This document shows, piece after piece, positions 25,401 through 34,397 of a stretch of DNA of 64,000 nucleotides (position 1 is the stretch's first letter; the number at the start of each line of letters is the position of its first letter). The stretch is from assembly GCF_900167525.1 (NCBI RefSeq), contig NZ_FUZQ01000001.1:930001-994000 (forward strand). Reading direction: 5' to 3'. The notes beneath the pieces were generated by a model. That model was not told the DNA's origin and did no database searches. It saw nothing but the letters and a program-made list of their open reading frames with translations. This DNA is from Krasilnikoviella flava. GTDB taxonomy: Bacteria > Actinomycetota > Actinomycetes > Actinomycetales > Cellulomonadaceae. Made by a program: the position numbers and the translations under genes.

Positions 25401-26406
25401 CCCCGGTCGTGATGCTCGCGCCGCCTGCGGCCGTGGCGCCGACCGTGCCGGTCGCGGCGGTGCTGGTGCCCGTCACCGTGCCGACGGACGCACCGCCGGC
25501 GCCGACGGCGCCGCCCGTACCCGCGGTGCTGCCCGCGCCGACCGCGGCTCCGGCACCTGCCCCGGCGACGCCTCCCGCGCCGCCGAGCGCGCCACCGAGG
25601 GGTAGCGCTCCCACCACGGCGAGGCCCGCGAGCCCCACGATCAGCGGGGCCACGACCGCCCGCATGCCGTGCGCGATGTCCCCGAGCTCCAGCACGAGGG
25701 ACCGGCACTCGCCGCACGACTCGAGGTGCGCGTCGACCTTCGCGATCTCGCGCCGGGCGAGGCCGCCGCGCACGTACGCACCGAGGAGTGAGTTCACGCC
25801 GCGGCACCCGTCGGTCGGCGCGTGCGTCAGGTGCTCCTGCAGGTACCCGACCCGCAGCCCTTCGCGGGCGCGGTACGCGAGGGCCGAGACGCCGTTGGGC
25901 GTCAGGCCGAGGACCGGCGCCACCTCGGCCGGCGTACGGCCCTCGATCTCCGTGTACCAGAGCACGGCCTGCCAACGCTCCGGGAGCGCCTGGTAGGCGT
26001 TCTTCACCACGGAGTGCTCGAAGCCCTCGAACGTGGAGACGTCGGTGGGGTCCACCAGGCCGAGCGCGGCCTCGAACGTGCCGTCGTCGGCCGTCGGGCG
26101 GGTGCGCTTCACGCCGCGCGCCAGGTCGGCCGCCAGCCGTCGGACGACCGTCAGCAGGTAGGCACGGAACGTCGCGTCAGGGCCGCCGCCGTGCTGCAGC
26201 ACCTCGAGCACCCGGTGGAACGCCTCGGACACGAGGTCGTCCGCGTCGGAGGGGGAGCGCACGTACTGGCGGGCCACGGCGCGGGCGGCGGGCACGTGCC
26301 GCGTGTAGAGGGCGCCGAACGCCTCGAGGTCACCACCGCGCACGTCGAGGATCAGCTCGGCGTCGCTGCGCGCCGAGTCGTCCGATCCCACGTAGACGTC
26401 CGTCAT
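22498..26406 (-). CDS. ECF-type sigma factor fused to zinc finger, membrane segment(s) and a large carbohydrate-binding tail
   Basis: A 1302-aa multidomain protein. Residues ~15-95 are sigma region 2 (LYTRHVPAARAVARQYVRSP, DADDLVSEAFHRVLEVL); ~130-190 are region 4 (LPERWQAVLWYTEIEGRTPA ... GVSALAYRAREGLRVGYL). An anti-sigma-like finger H227-x3-C231-x2-C234 follows, then a hydrophobic segment 250-275. Next comes an Ala/Gly/Thr/Val tract to ~410 with a second hydrophobic stretch ~390-412, then ~870 residues of repeated beta-sandwich (CARDB/DUF11-like) domains. The end (YEVGDVASWRGANHRYVGRD) resembles a CBM5/12 module. Sigma and finger are presumably cytosolic and the tail outside, but with two possible membrane crossings the topology is uncertain. 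ATG 26406 fits a GAGGT site upstream; GTG 26454 is an alternative. Autoregulation via the upstream palindrome is inference. Confidence 0.88.
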   Translation of the reverse strand: MTDVYVGSDDSARSDAELILDVRGGDLEAFGALYTRHVPAARAVARQYVRSPSDADDLVSEAFHRVLEVLQHGGGPDATFRAYLLTVVRRLAADLARGVKRTRPTADDGTFEAALGLVDPTDVSTFEGFEHSVVKNAYQALPERWQAVLWYTEIEGRTPAEVAPVLGLTPNGVSALAYRAREGLRVGYLQEHLTHAPTDGCRGVNSLLGAYVRGGLARREIAKVDAHLESCGECRSLVLELGDIAHGMRAVVAPLIVGLAGLAVVGALPLGGALGGAGGVAGAGAGAAVGAGSTAGTGGAVGAGGASVGTVTGTSTAATGTVGATAAGGASITTGATAGTTAAASGAAATGATTGATSLAVSGVATGSAATAATAGTAAAASAVVGTASVAAAASAVAVATVGVVTVLNALGSGDEPPVASPPAPVTIQGNPWVPPGEQPGDGAVEPADKDVTPSDPTVDPTSPVNLLVTPFAPVADLVVSTAAAPLEPRTTAPLVLTVANTGEATASETVIEVALPDGVDLALPDATVGAAVGGTFGADALPCTAGDADGRTARCTIGTLEPGQSRSGSVPVRAHAGGSYLIGGSVWADGVAPRTLALPPTTVLSYGAELTASTGDAVPVSNPGAAWVPVTVRNTGDQAATAWSVQLSVPAGLRPVTSDGDLTCVPGGGSDGAGAVWTCVAVPGAAPLAPGEQRSVRLRVVADGSAAPGPVSVAAAPQLPGSEHAVGGSTAVTVAQPWAGAAAGTQAVQARCTVVGGVSSASAVVEGTYVNLTDQTLAVRLDAAGGSATASRDVAPGESVTVRVPDGLRVPAGTATWDVATTLGGQTYRTSVPAGPHRAAECYDPRWDVSTSAETTNVDGRLQVRGTLTNTSDEAMRVGMTAAGVTVDQKRLAPGESTTFVAATDRTSLGAGAAEFHLYRWVADGDGDEPAQGVVPAVAPTAPYAAATLAPAAGGPVTLTAAECRFDASADTSWRTVTVPLDNTASTHAVRFAVPGDAAVVGAGATGTLTVSVPWGKRSLAVTADGRDLTTVDVPGFESCATATWPGAVDLDVATRCVDDRAQVVVDVRNGGAVPWRARLAGSGDGSVVEPGSDAALTTTVGGVQADAGSVTVRLARTVEGKELSVERTVDHDAVSCVVIDPQAQLDPGAVEVEKRRWRSTSTRPVTVVLDNTGSSVPQEFTVEGTNGASVATTVPARQSVRADVGTARGRDGATYTVRAGDWSAELAVEPFTGTPGWCADRFRWGGQYEVGDVASWRGANHRYVGRDAGSDDPGRGAGNGRWSGHHGRSAWERVGDCEYR

Positions 26407-26451
26407 GGCCGACCTCGCTCTGACTGCGTTGCGCGTCGAACCGCGCAGACT

Positions 26452-26466
26452 CACGTACTGTACGTG
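26452..26466. promoter_or_regulatory. Perfect palindrome upstream of the sigma-fusion gene
   Basis: CACGTAC-T-GTACGTG (7+1+7) lies 46 bp ahead of the sigma-fusion start and within the divergent gap shared with the GGDEF-like gene. It is a good dimer-binding operator candidate; the binding protein is unknown. Confidence 0.5.
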
Positions 26467-26496
26467 CTCCCGACCACAGGCTCAGGGGTGAAATTC

Positions 26497-26515
26497 CCTA
26501 GGATCAGCCTAGGAT
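26497..26515. promoter_or_regulatory. Direct repeat CCTAGGAT
   Basis: Two copies of CCTAGGAT (26497-26504 and 26508-26515) are spaced 11 bp start to start, one helical turn, in an AT-richer part of the divergent promoter region 26407-26626. A regulator site is plausible but unproven. Confidence 0.35.
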
Positions 26516-26626
26516 TTCCGCAGTTTTTCGTGCCCCGGGCAGCGGAGAGGGCTCTCCGGAAACAATTCGTCGGCGTCATTGCCGCACAACTGCGTCATGA
26601 TGGCTGTCCATGGCGGTCTCTTCATC

Positions 26627-27403
26627 ATGAACCGGTCCACGAGCGGCCCTCCCGACGCGCCCGAGCACCCGGCGGACGTGATCGACCGCTGGCGCGCGAC
26701 GAGCCTCGCCGAGGTGTGGCTGCGCCCGGACGACTGGTACCACCCCGCCGTCGACGCTCTCGTCGAGGCCCTTCACGAGGGCCGTTCCCCCCACGCCGCG
26801 GCGCACCGCCTCGGCGCCGCGCGCGGACGTGCCGGCGTCGGGCTCGGGGAGACGCTGGACGACGTCGAGTGCCTGTACCGCGCAGCCCAGCGCGACCCCG
26901 ACCCCGAGGCGATCCGCGCGGTGTCCGTCGGCTGGGTGCGCGGGCGCGACGCGGAGCCCACGCTGGGCGCCGTGCGCGATCCCGGCACCGGCCTGCCGAC
27001 CCGCGAGTACCTGGCCGAGCGGCTGCGGGAGACCTACGGCGCCGCCGTCGGCGCCGACCGGGACGTGCCGACCACCCACTGCCTCGTCGTCGTCGACGTC
27101 GCGGTCGACGGGCTCGCCCCCTGGGACCGCGCGGCACGGTCCGCGACCGTGGGGCGCGCCCTGGAGCAGGTCTTCGGCGAGGGGCACCCGATGGCCGCCC
27201 TCACCGACGGCGTCTTCGCCGTCCTCGCGCTGCGCGAGACCGGGGTGCCCGACCTGGCCAAGGCCACCCGCAGCGTCGTGGAGCGCAACGCCGCGCTCAT
27301 GGGGCTCGCGGACGCACTGAGGCGCCCCACCCGGGTGTGGGTGGAGCGCCTCCCGACGTCGCACGGCGCCGCGGTCGAGCTGCTGAGCCAGCTGGCGCGC
27401 TGA
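26627..27403 (+). CDS. Degenerate GGDEF-like domain protein
   Basis: A 258-aa cytosolic protein. Residues ~1-100 are helical. From about residue 105, AVRDPGTGLPTREYLAERLR matches the 'D.LTGLPNR..L..RL' start of GGDEF domains. HCLVVVDV and AALTDGVFAVLAL occupy the positions of the metal-binding strand and the GGDEF hairpin, but the signature residues are absent, so it is unlikely to make cyclic di-GMP. Divergent from the sigma-fusion gene with a 220-bp shared promoter region. ATG 26627 is chosen for lack of a better ribosome site; in-frame ATGs at 26579 and 26600 are alternatives. Confidence 0.6.
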   Translation: MNRSTSGPPDAPEHPADVIDRWRATSLAEVWLRPDDWYHPAVDALVEALHEGRSPHAAAHRLGAARGRAGVGLGETLDDVECLYRAAQRDPDPEAIRAVSVGWVRGRDAEPTLGAVRDPGTGLPTREYLAERLRETYGAAVGADRDVPTTHCLVVVDVAVDGLAPWDRAARSATVGRALEQVFGEGHPMAALTDGVFAVLALRETGVPDLAKATRSVVERNAALMGLADALRRPTRVWVERLPTSHGAAVELLSQLAR

Positions 27404-27408
27404 GGTCC

Positions 27409-27423
27409 GACAGGCTCGACCGG
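27409..27423. repeat. Half copy of the dispersed palindromic repeat
   Basis: GACAGGCTCGACCGG is identical to the right arm of the 6705-6748 and 29472-29520 palindromes. The left arm is missing. It lies in the 43-bp gap between convergent genes. Confidence 0.7.
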
Positions 27424-27446
27424 AGAAAGACTCGCCCGGCGAAGGC

Positions 27447-27755
27447 TCAGTGCTGCGCGTAGGTCAGGCAGTCGGCGTGGCTCTCGTCGTCCATGCCGGG
27501 CCCGACGCGGATGGCCGACGCCGCGCACTCGAGGTCGGTGTTGTGGATGCAGTCACCGCGCTGGCAGGCGCCCACATGGGCGACGACCTTCTCGAGGCCG
27601 CCCTTGGCGCTCAGCGGGATGAACGTGGCGCACGCCGCGTCGCCGCTGTGCCCGGCGATCGTCACGGCGCCCGCGTGGCAGTCGTGGTGGTGGTTGTAAC
27701 CGCAGCCCTCGACGGTGCACTCCGTCACCTCGGGCATCTCCATCAGGGTGCTCAT
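27447..27755 (-). CDS. DUF1540 cysteine-rich protein (two domains)
   Basis: A 102-aa protein with two DUF1540 units, each holding four Cys (TECTVEGCGYNHHHDCHAGA ... AACATF, then GACQRGDCIHNTDLECAASA ... DCLTY). The Cys/His spacing implies metal binding, though no function is proven for the family. GAGGAG about eight bases upstream of ATG 27755 supports the start. The 166-bp gap to hspR is markedly AT-richer than its surroundings. Confidence 0.85.
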   Translation of the reverse strand: MSTLMEMPEVTECTVEGCGYNHHHDCHAGAVTIAGHSGDAACATFIPLSAKGGLEKVVAHVGACQRGDCIHNTDLECAASAIRVGPGMDDESHADCLTYAQH

Positions 27756-27862
27756 CGTGCGCTCCTCGCCGCTCGACGTCGGCTCTCGCCGCCTTCGACC
27801 ACGATATTCCTCTCGCACGAAAATGCACAGCGAATGCGCCGTCGAATATCCCGTGCATCAAA

Positions 27863-27876
27863 TAAGGAATGCCTTA
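27863..27876. promoter_or_regulatory. Imperfect palindrome TAAGGAATGCCTTA in an AT-rich gap
   Basis: Five-base arms TAAGG/CCTTA flank AATG in the AT-rich gap upstream of the DUF1540 gene. It is faintly reminiscent of DtxR/IdeR iron boxes but is too short to assign. Confidence 0.2.
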
Positions 27877-27921
27877 CCCAATGCTCCGCGAATTAGCGAA
27901 GAATTGCGTTGCGGAAAGACG

Positions 27922-28350
27922 TCAGTCGCGGCGGGGCAGGGGCCGCCAGAGCACGAGCGCGCCCTCCTCCGCCTCCAGCTCGGCCCGGTCGGCCCGGCGC
28001 ACGCGCTGGCCGCGCCGCACGACGACGACGTCGCCCGACGAGCCCGCGGCGAACACCCGGCCGCCCGGCTGCATCGCGAGCGCCGCGAGCCGGCTCTCGA
28101 GCTGGGCGACGTGCTCCTGCAGGTCGAGGATCCGCCGGATGCCGGCGAGGTTGATGCCCTCCACCTGGGCGAGGCGCTGCACCTCGAGCAGGCGCGACAC
28201 GTCGCGCTGGGAGTAGCGGCGGCCCCGGCCGGCGGTGCGGCGCGGCGTGACCAGCCCGAGCCGGTCGTACTGGCGCAGCGTCTGCGGGTGCATCCCGGCG
28301 AGCCGGGCCGCCTGCGACACGGTCAGCACCGGTGCGTCCTCGGTGACCAT
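27922..28350 (-). CDS. hspR: MerR-family heat-shock repressor HspR
   Basis: A 142-aa repressor. Its MerR-type winged helix (VLTVSQAARLAGMHPQTLRQ, YDRLGLVTPRRTAGRGRRYS) is followed by a coiled dimerisation helix (LQEHVAQLESRLAALAM). HspR binds HAIR inverted repeats with DnaK as corepressor. It is the last gene of the dnaK operon, 35 bp after dnaJ, so it regulates its own synthesis through the two HAIR boxes at 32093 and 32156. ATG 28350 is the start; the longer frame has no ribosome site. Confidence 0.95.
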   Translation of the reverse strand: MVTEDAPVLTVSQAARLAGMHPQTLRQYDRLGLVTPRRTAGRGRRYSQRDVSRLLEVQRLAQVEGINLAGIRRILDLQEHVAQLESRLAALAMQPGGRVFAAGSSGDVVVVRRGQRVRRADRAELEAEEGALVLWRPLPRRD

Positions 28351-28385
28351 CGCTCGCTCTCTCCTGCCGACATCGGTCCGCGGCG

Positions 28386-29402
28386 TCACTCCGCCGCGCG
28401 TTGCGCGAGACCCGCCCGGACGTCCTCGTGGTCGCTCTCGGCGGCGAACGCCTCGAGCGCCTCCTTCGCCTTCTTGCTGAGCTTCTGCGGCACGGTCACC
28501 TGGACGGTGACCAGCAGGTCGCCCTGCGCCTTGGCCGTCTTCACGCCCCGGCCCTTGACCCGCAGCACGCGGCCCGACGGGGTCCCGGCCGGCACCTTGA
28601 GCCGCACCGTGTGCCCGTCCAGCGTCGGCACCTCCACCGTCGTCCCGAGCGCCACCTCCGCGAACGTGACGGGCACGCTCATGCGCAGGTTGGCGCCGTC
28701 GAGCGTGAACACCGGGTGCGGCGCGACGTGCACCGTGACCACGAGGTCGCCGGCGTCGCCGCCGCCCGAGCCGGGGCGGCCCTTGCCGCGGATGCGCAGC
28801 TTGCTGCCGTCGTTGACGCCCGCCGGGATCTTGGTCTTGACCTTGCGGCCGTCCACCGTGAACTCCACCGTGGCCCCCTCGACCGCGGTGCGGAACGGCA
28901 GCGTGGTCTCTGCCGCGACGTCCGCCCCCTTCTGCGGCGTCGTGAAGCCGGCGCGCCGACCGCCGCTACGGAAGCCGCCCTGCCCGCCCTGGCCGCCGAG
29001 CATCGAGCTGAGGATGTCCTCGAAGCCGCCGCCGCCCGCGCCGCCCTGCGGGTACTGCTGGTACCGCACGTTCGGACCGGCGCCGCCGCCTCCGAACATC
29101 GAGCCGAAGACGTCCTCGAAGCCGTTGCCCCCGCCGCCGGGGCCCGCCGCGAAGCGGGCACCTCCGCCGGCCATGGCGCGCACGGCGTCGTACTGCTGGC
29201 GCTGCTCGGCGTCGGAGAGGACCGCGTACGCCTCGCCGATCTCCTTGAACTTCGCCTCGGCCGCCGCGTCACCCGGGTTCTGGTCCGGGTGGTACCTGCG
29301 GGCCAGCTTGCGGTACGCCTTCTTGACGGCCGCGTCGTCCGCGTCCTTGGGGACGCCGAGAGCGGAGTAGAAGTCCTTCTCGATCCAGTCCTGGCCTGTC
29401 AC
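28386..29402 (-). CDS. dnaJ: DnaJ-type co-chaperone without zinc-finger domain
   Basis: A 338-aa J-protein that stimulates DnaK ATPase and delivers substrates. The J-domain has the HPD motif ([11 protein letters not shown]). A Gly/Phe-rich region (~85-150) and two C-terminal beta-barrel domains follow (e.g. [17 protein letters not shown]). The four CxxCxGxG repeats of classical DnaJ are absent, so this is a type II (CbpA-like) protein sitting in the dnaK operon. It is separated from grpE by a 127-bp gap that carries a palindromic repeat. Confidence 0.95.
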   Translation of the reverse strand: MTGQDWIEKDFYSALGVPKDADDAAVKKAYRKLARRYHPDQNPGDAAAEAKFKEIGEAYAVLSDAEQRQQYDAVRAMAGGGARFAAGPGGGGNGFEDVFGSMFGGGGAGPNVRYQQYPQGGAGGGGFEDILSSMLGGQGGQGGFRSGGRRAGFTTPQKGADVAAETTLPFRTAVEGATVEFTVDGRKVKTKIPAGVNDGSKLRIRGKGRPGSGGGDAGDLVVTVHVAPHPVFTLDGANLRMSVPVTFAEVALGTTVEVPTLDGHTVRLKVPAGTPSGRVLRVKGRGVKTAKAQGDLLVTVQVTVPQKLSKKAKEALEAFAAESDHEDVRAGLAQRAAE

Positions 29403-29471
29403 GACGCCCCCTTCCTGGTCATGCTCGTGATCTCATCATCCTCGTCGTGCGGGTGCTGGTTGAGCGATGCC

Positions 29472-29520
29472 CCGCCGGTCGAGCCTGCCGAGACCGGGTC
29501 TCGACAGGCTCGACCGGCGG
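29472..29520. repeat. Palindromic dispersed repeat (REP-like) between grpE and dnaJ
   Basis: 24-bp arms (29472-29495 and 29497-29520) are reverse complements with one mismatch and an essentially absent loop. The core GCCGGTCGAGCCTG is shared with the copy at 6705. Being inside the heat-shock operon, it could attenuate transcription or act as an mRNA-processing or stability element. Confidence 0.85.
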
Positions 29521-29529
29521 CGGGTGGGC

Positions 29530-30164
29530 CTACTCGGGGCCGACGACGCCCACGCGGGCGGCCCGGACGACCTTGTCACCGATGCGGTAGCCGGGCTCCA
29601 CGACCAGGCTGACGGTGGCGGAGGTGGCCTCCGCGTCGACGTTGTGCATGAGCGCCTCGTGCACGGTCGGGTCGAACTCCTCCCCGACCTGGCCGAACCG
29701 CTCGATGCCGAACTTCGCCAGCGACGCGTCGAGCTTCTCCGCGATGGCCGCCATGGGCCCGGACAGCTCAGCGTGCTGCTTGGCGCGCTCGATGTCGTCG
29801 AGCACCGGCAGCAGCGCGGCGAGCACGTCCTGCGTGCCCTGGGTCCGCGCCGCCTCCTGGTCGCGCAGCGACCGGTTGCGGTAGTTCGTGAACGACGCCC
29901 GCTCGCGCTGCAGCGCGTCCAGGTGCTCGGCCGCCTGGGCCTTGGCCGCCAGGACCTCGGCGCTCTCGGCGGCCTCGCCCTCGGGCTCGAAGTCGAGCGC
30001 CGCCAGCGGGTCGTCCGAGGTGCCGGCCGGCTCGCCCGGACGGGCCTCGCCCGACGTCGGGTCGACCTTGCGCTTGTCGGTGAACTGGAACGGGGTCTCC
30101 CCCGAGCCCGCCGCGTCGTTCTCCGGCTCGGTGGGCTCGGGGTTCCCCTGCGGGTTCTGGTCCG

Positions 30165-30168
<4 letters not shown>
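29530..30168 (-). CDS. grpE: Nucleotide exchange factor GrpE
   Basis: A 212-aa protein that releases ADP from DnaK. It has a disordered acidic N-terminus (~1-70), a long dimerising helix ([40 protein letters not shown]) and a C-terminal beta domain ([14 protein letters not shown] ... [16 protein letters not shown]). ATG 30168 overlaps the dnaK stop (ATGA), indicating translational coupling. Confidence 0.96.
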
Positions 30169-32048
<1,880 letters not shown>

Positions 32049-32092
32049 GTGTGCTGCCTCCATGCGTACGTCCGGACGCCTGTGCGCCCGAG

Positions 32093-32113
32093 GTTGAGTC
32101 AACTGCACTCAAC
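32093..32113. promoter_or_regulatory. HAIR box 1 (HspR operator)
   Basis: GTTGAGT-N7-ACTCAAC fits the HspR-associated inverted repeat consensus (CTTGAGT-N7-ACTCAAG) except for the outermost base pair. It lies 45 bp upstream of the dnaK ATG. Confidence 0.92.
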
Positions 32114-32155
32114 GTAAATCTCGGCGTCCCCGCCTCGCAAACCGCGGGCGCCAAA

Positions 32156-32176
32156 GTTGAGTCTGTATGGCTCAAC
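32156..32176. promoter_or_regulatory. HAIR box 2 (HspR operator)
   Basis: GTTGAGT-N7-GCTCAAC, one mismatch between arms, 63 bp (six helical turns) from HAIR box 1. The in-phase spacing suggests cooperative HspR binding over the dnaK promoter. Confidence 0.85.
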
Positions 32177-32252
32177 ATTGCTCGGGGCGCCGGCATTCCC
32201 GCAGGCAGGCCCAGCCGTTCGCCGTGAGCGAACGCTGCGTCGCCCGGCCGGG

Positions 32253-32743
32253 TCATGCCACAGAGGCGAACACGTCGAGCTCGCGCGCGAAGGATCGCGG
32301 CCGCGTCATGGGCAGGTAGTGGCCGCGACGTGGTCGAGCGGCCGCGACGCGCGCAGGGCGGCGACGACGTCAGGGATCACCTCCGACGCGATGCCGGCGC
32401 GCGCGACCTCGCCGGCCGTGCGCCGGGGAAGCGTGGCGCGCAGGACGCGGGCGCTCACCCGTTCCCCGCCGTCCGCCCAGCTCGAGAGGACACGGTGCGC
32501 GACCAGGAACGGGGCGGTCGCGCCCGACGTCGGCACGCACGTGGCACCGGCGACGACGAGACCCGCGACCCGCTCGGGCTCGCGCGCGGCGTACACCATC
32601 GCCGCGTACCCGCCGAGCGAGTGGCCGGCGACGACGGCCCGCCCACCGACGCGGTCGATCTCGTCGCGCAGCAGGTCCCCGGCCGCCTCGAACGAGAACC
32701 TCTGCCCGCGGTGCGCGCCATGGCCGGGGAGGTCGATCGCCAC
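32253..32743 (-). pseudogene. Alpha/beta-hydrolase remnant
   Basis: The frame ending at 32306 encodes the nucleophile elbow VVAGHSLGGYAAMVYAAREP and flanking strands, beginning at MAIDLPGHG. The N-terminal strands with the usual oxyanion HG motif are missing. The C-terminal part with the catalytic His (GHYLPMTRPRSFARELDVFA) is in another frame, stopping at 32253-32255, and the acid-residue segment between the two is deleted. So it is truncated at the 5' side, internally deleted and frameshifted. The ancestor was probably an esterase-like enzyme, divergent from the TetR remnant. Confidence 0.75.
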
Positions 32744-32800
32744 CGCGGGACACCGTGCGGGCGGTCAGGCAAGTCGAGGTCCGGTGAGTCGAGGTCAGGC

Positions 32801-33264
32801 GTCCCGCGACGGGTGCACGACATCTTTCGGGCGGCACTCGACCTGCTCGTCGAGCGCGGGTACGAGGGCCTCGCCATGGAGGCGGTGTGCCCGACACCGG
32901 GTCCCTGCAGGGAGACCTGCGTGCGCTCACGGGTCGGGTCGCCGAGCTGCTGACCGATCCGGTGACGGCGCCGATCGCCGCGGCACTGCTGTCCGCCGGC
33001 GTCGAACGACCCGAACTCGCCGCGGTGTCACGCGCCTTCTTCGGCGACCGCCTCGTGCGCGAGCAGCCCGTGCTCGAGCGGGCGGCCCAGAGGGGCGACC
33101 CCGTCGCGGACGTCGACCTTCGCACCGTCATGGATCTCCTCGCCGGGGCCGTCCGGTTCCGCGTCGTCGTCCGCGGCGGGGAGGCTCCGACCGGAGCAGA
33201 GCTCGACGAGATCGTCCGCACCGTGCTCCACGGGGTCGAGGGGCGCGCCGAGCCCTCGTCGTGA
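32801..33264 (+). pseudogene. TetR-family regulator remnant
   Basis: VHDIFRAALDLLVERGYEGL is helix 1 of a TetR DNA-binding domain. At about 32891 the sequence jumps frame directly to a C-terminal ligand domain (PDTGSLQGDLRALTGRVAEL ... IVRTVLHGVEG). The recognition helices and ~60 residues are missing. From GTG 32887 a 125-aa product lacking the DNA-binding domain could still be made, but regulation by it is doubtful. It was likely the repressor of the neighbouring hydrolase. Confidence 0.75.
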
Positions 33265-33313
33265 GGCCAGGCGCGCCCCGACCGTCACACCGACGGCCCG
33301 GCGGGGGCGCCGC

Positions 33314-34270
33314 TCACGCCAGCTCGACGCCGTCGGCCTGCGGGCCGCGGTCGCTCTGGCGCACCTTGAACCGGACCCGGTCGCCCTCCTCCAGGAACTC
33401 GACGCCCCGCACGACCGACACGTGCACGAACAGGTCCGCGCCCCCGCCGTCGGGCGTGATGAAGCCGAACCCGCGGTCCGCGTCGTAGCGCGCGACGGTG
33501 CCCTCGCCTCCGCGCACCGGCCCTCCGGACGCCGCGGGACGGCTCGTCCGACCGCGGTCGGTGGCCGCGCGCGGGCTCCCGGAGCCGCGCACGAGCTGCA
33601 CGTTGCGGGCGTTCGGGCCCTTGTCGCCGTCGACGACGTCGTACGTCACGCGCGCACCCTCGGCGAGCTCGCTCAACCCTGAGCCGAGCGCACGGACGTG
33701 GACGAAGATGTCCTCGCCACCCGAGTCAGGGGTGACGAACCCGAAGCCCTTGGTGTCGTCGTACCAGGCCACCGTGCCGTCCGCGCCGTCGGACGCCGGC
33801 CGTGCCACCTCCGCACCGAGCGGCAGCAGGTGGTCCGCCTGCGGCCCCTTCTCCCCGTCGACGACGAGGAACGCCACCCGCTGCCCCTCCGAGATCACAC
33901 CGCCGCCGACGATGGCCGAGCTGTGCACGAAGATCTCGGCGCCACCGTCCTCGGGCGTGACGAAGCCGTACCCCTTGGCCGGCTCGTACCAGGTGACGGT
34001 GCCGAGCACGCCCACGGGCGCGTCGGCGGCCCGGTCGCCCGTGACACGGACGCGGCGAGCCTGCGGGCCACGGTCGCCCTCGCCCACCTCGAACTCGACG
34101 ACCTGCCCCTCGCGGAGCAGCTTCGGTCCGTCGTCGCCGACGATCTCGGACGCATGTACGAACAGGTCCTCGGCCTCGTTCCCGAGGTCGATGAAGCCGA
34201 ACCCTCGGTCGGCGTCGAACCATCGGACAGTTCCCTGGGGCACCTTGTTACTCCTCGTCTTGCCAGACAT
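33314..34270 (-). CDS. Protein with four tandem cold-shock domains
   Basis: A 318-aa nucleic-acid-binding protein. Four CSD units are readable by their RNP1-like motifs: [25 protein letters not shown] and DRGFGFITP, each followed by a (D/E)(L/I)FVH RNP2 motif and ending in (D/E)(R/K)GP.A. Usual bacterial Csp proteins have one domain of about 70 residues. An Arg/Ser/Pro-rich linker separates domains 3 and 4. It probably binds RNA or single-stranded DNA. ATG 34270 directly precedes the first domain. Confidence 0.88.
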   Translation of the reverse strand: MSGKTRSNKVPQGTVRWFDADRGFGFIDLGNEAEDLFVHASEIVGDDGPKLLREGQVVEFEVGEGDRGPQARRVRVTGDRAADAPVGVLGTVTWYEPAKGYGFVTPEDGGAEIFVHSSAIVGGGVISEGQRVAFLVVDGEKGPQADHLLPLGAEVARPASDGADGTVAWYDDTKGFGFVTPDSGGEDIFVHVRALGSGLSELAEGARVTYDVVDGDKGPNARNVQLVRGSGSPRAATDRGRTSRPAASGGPVRGGEGTVARYDADRGFGFITPDGGGADLFVHVSVVRGVEFLEEGDRVRFKVRQSDRGPQADGVELA

Positions 34271-34397
34271 TGCTGTCTCCCAGTGTCCCCGACAGATCAG
34301 CGGACGGTGTGTCCGGAAGCCTGCCGCGCCCCGTCTCCGTCCGGGGGGCCGGGGAATCGAGGCGACACCGGCCCTCGCGGTGCGGAACACTCCCCCG

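Noticed and set aside
25141-25680. Low-complexity Ala/Gly/Thr segment of the sigma fusion as a sign of frameshift
   Set aside because: The frame stays open on both sides, with recognisable sigma domains before and beta-sandwich domains after; codon bias is consistent, so it is a real linker.
27863-27876. An iron (DtxR/IdeR) box
   Set aside because: Only five bases per arm match; the 19-bp consensus is not met. Kept only as a low-confidence palindrome.
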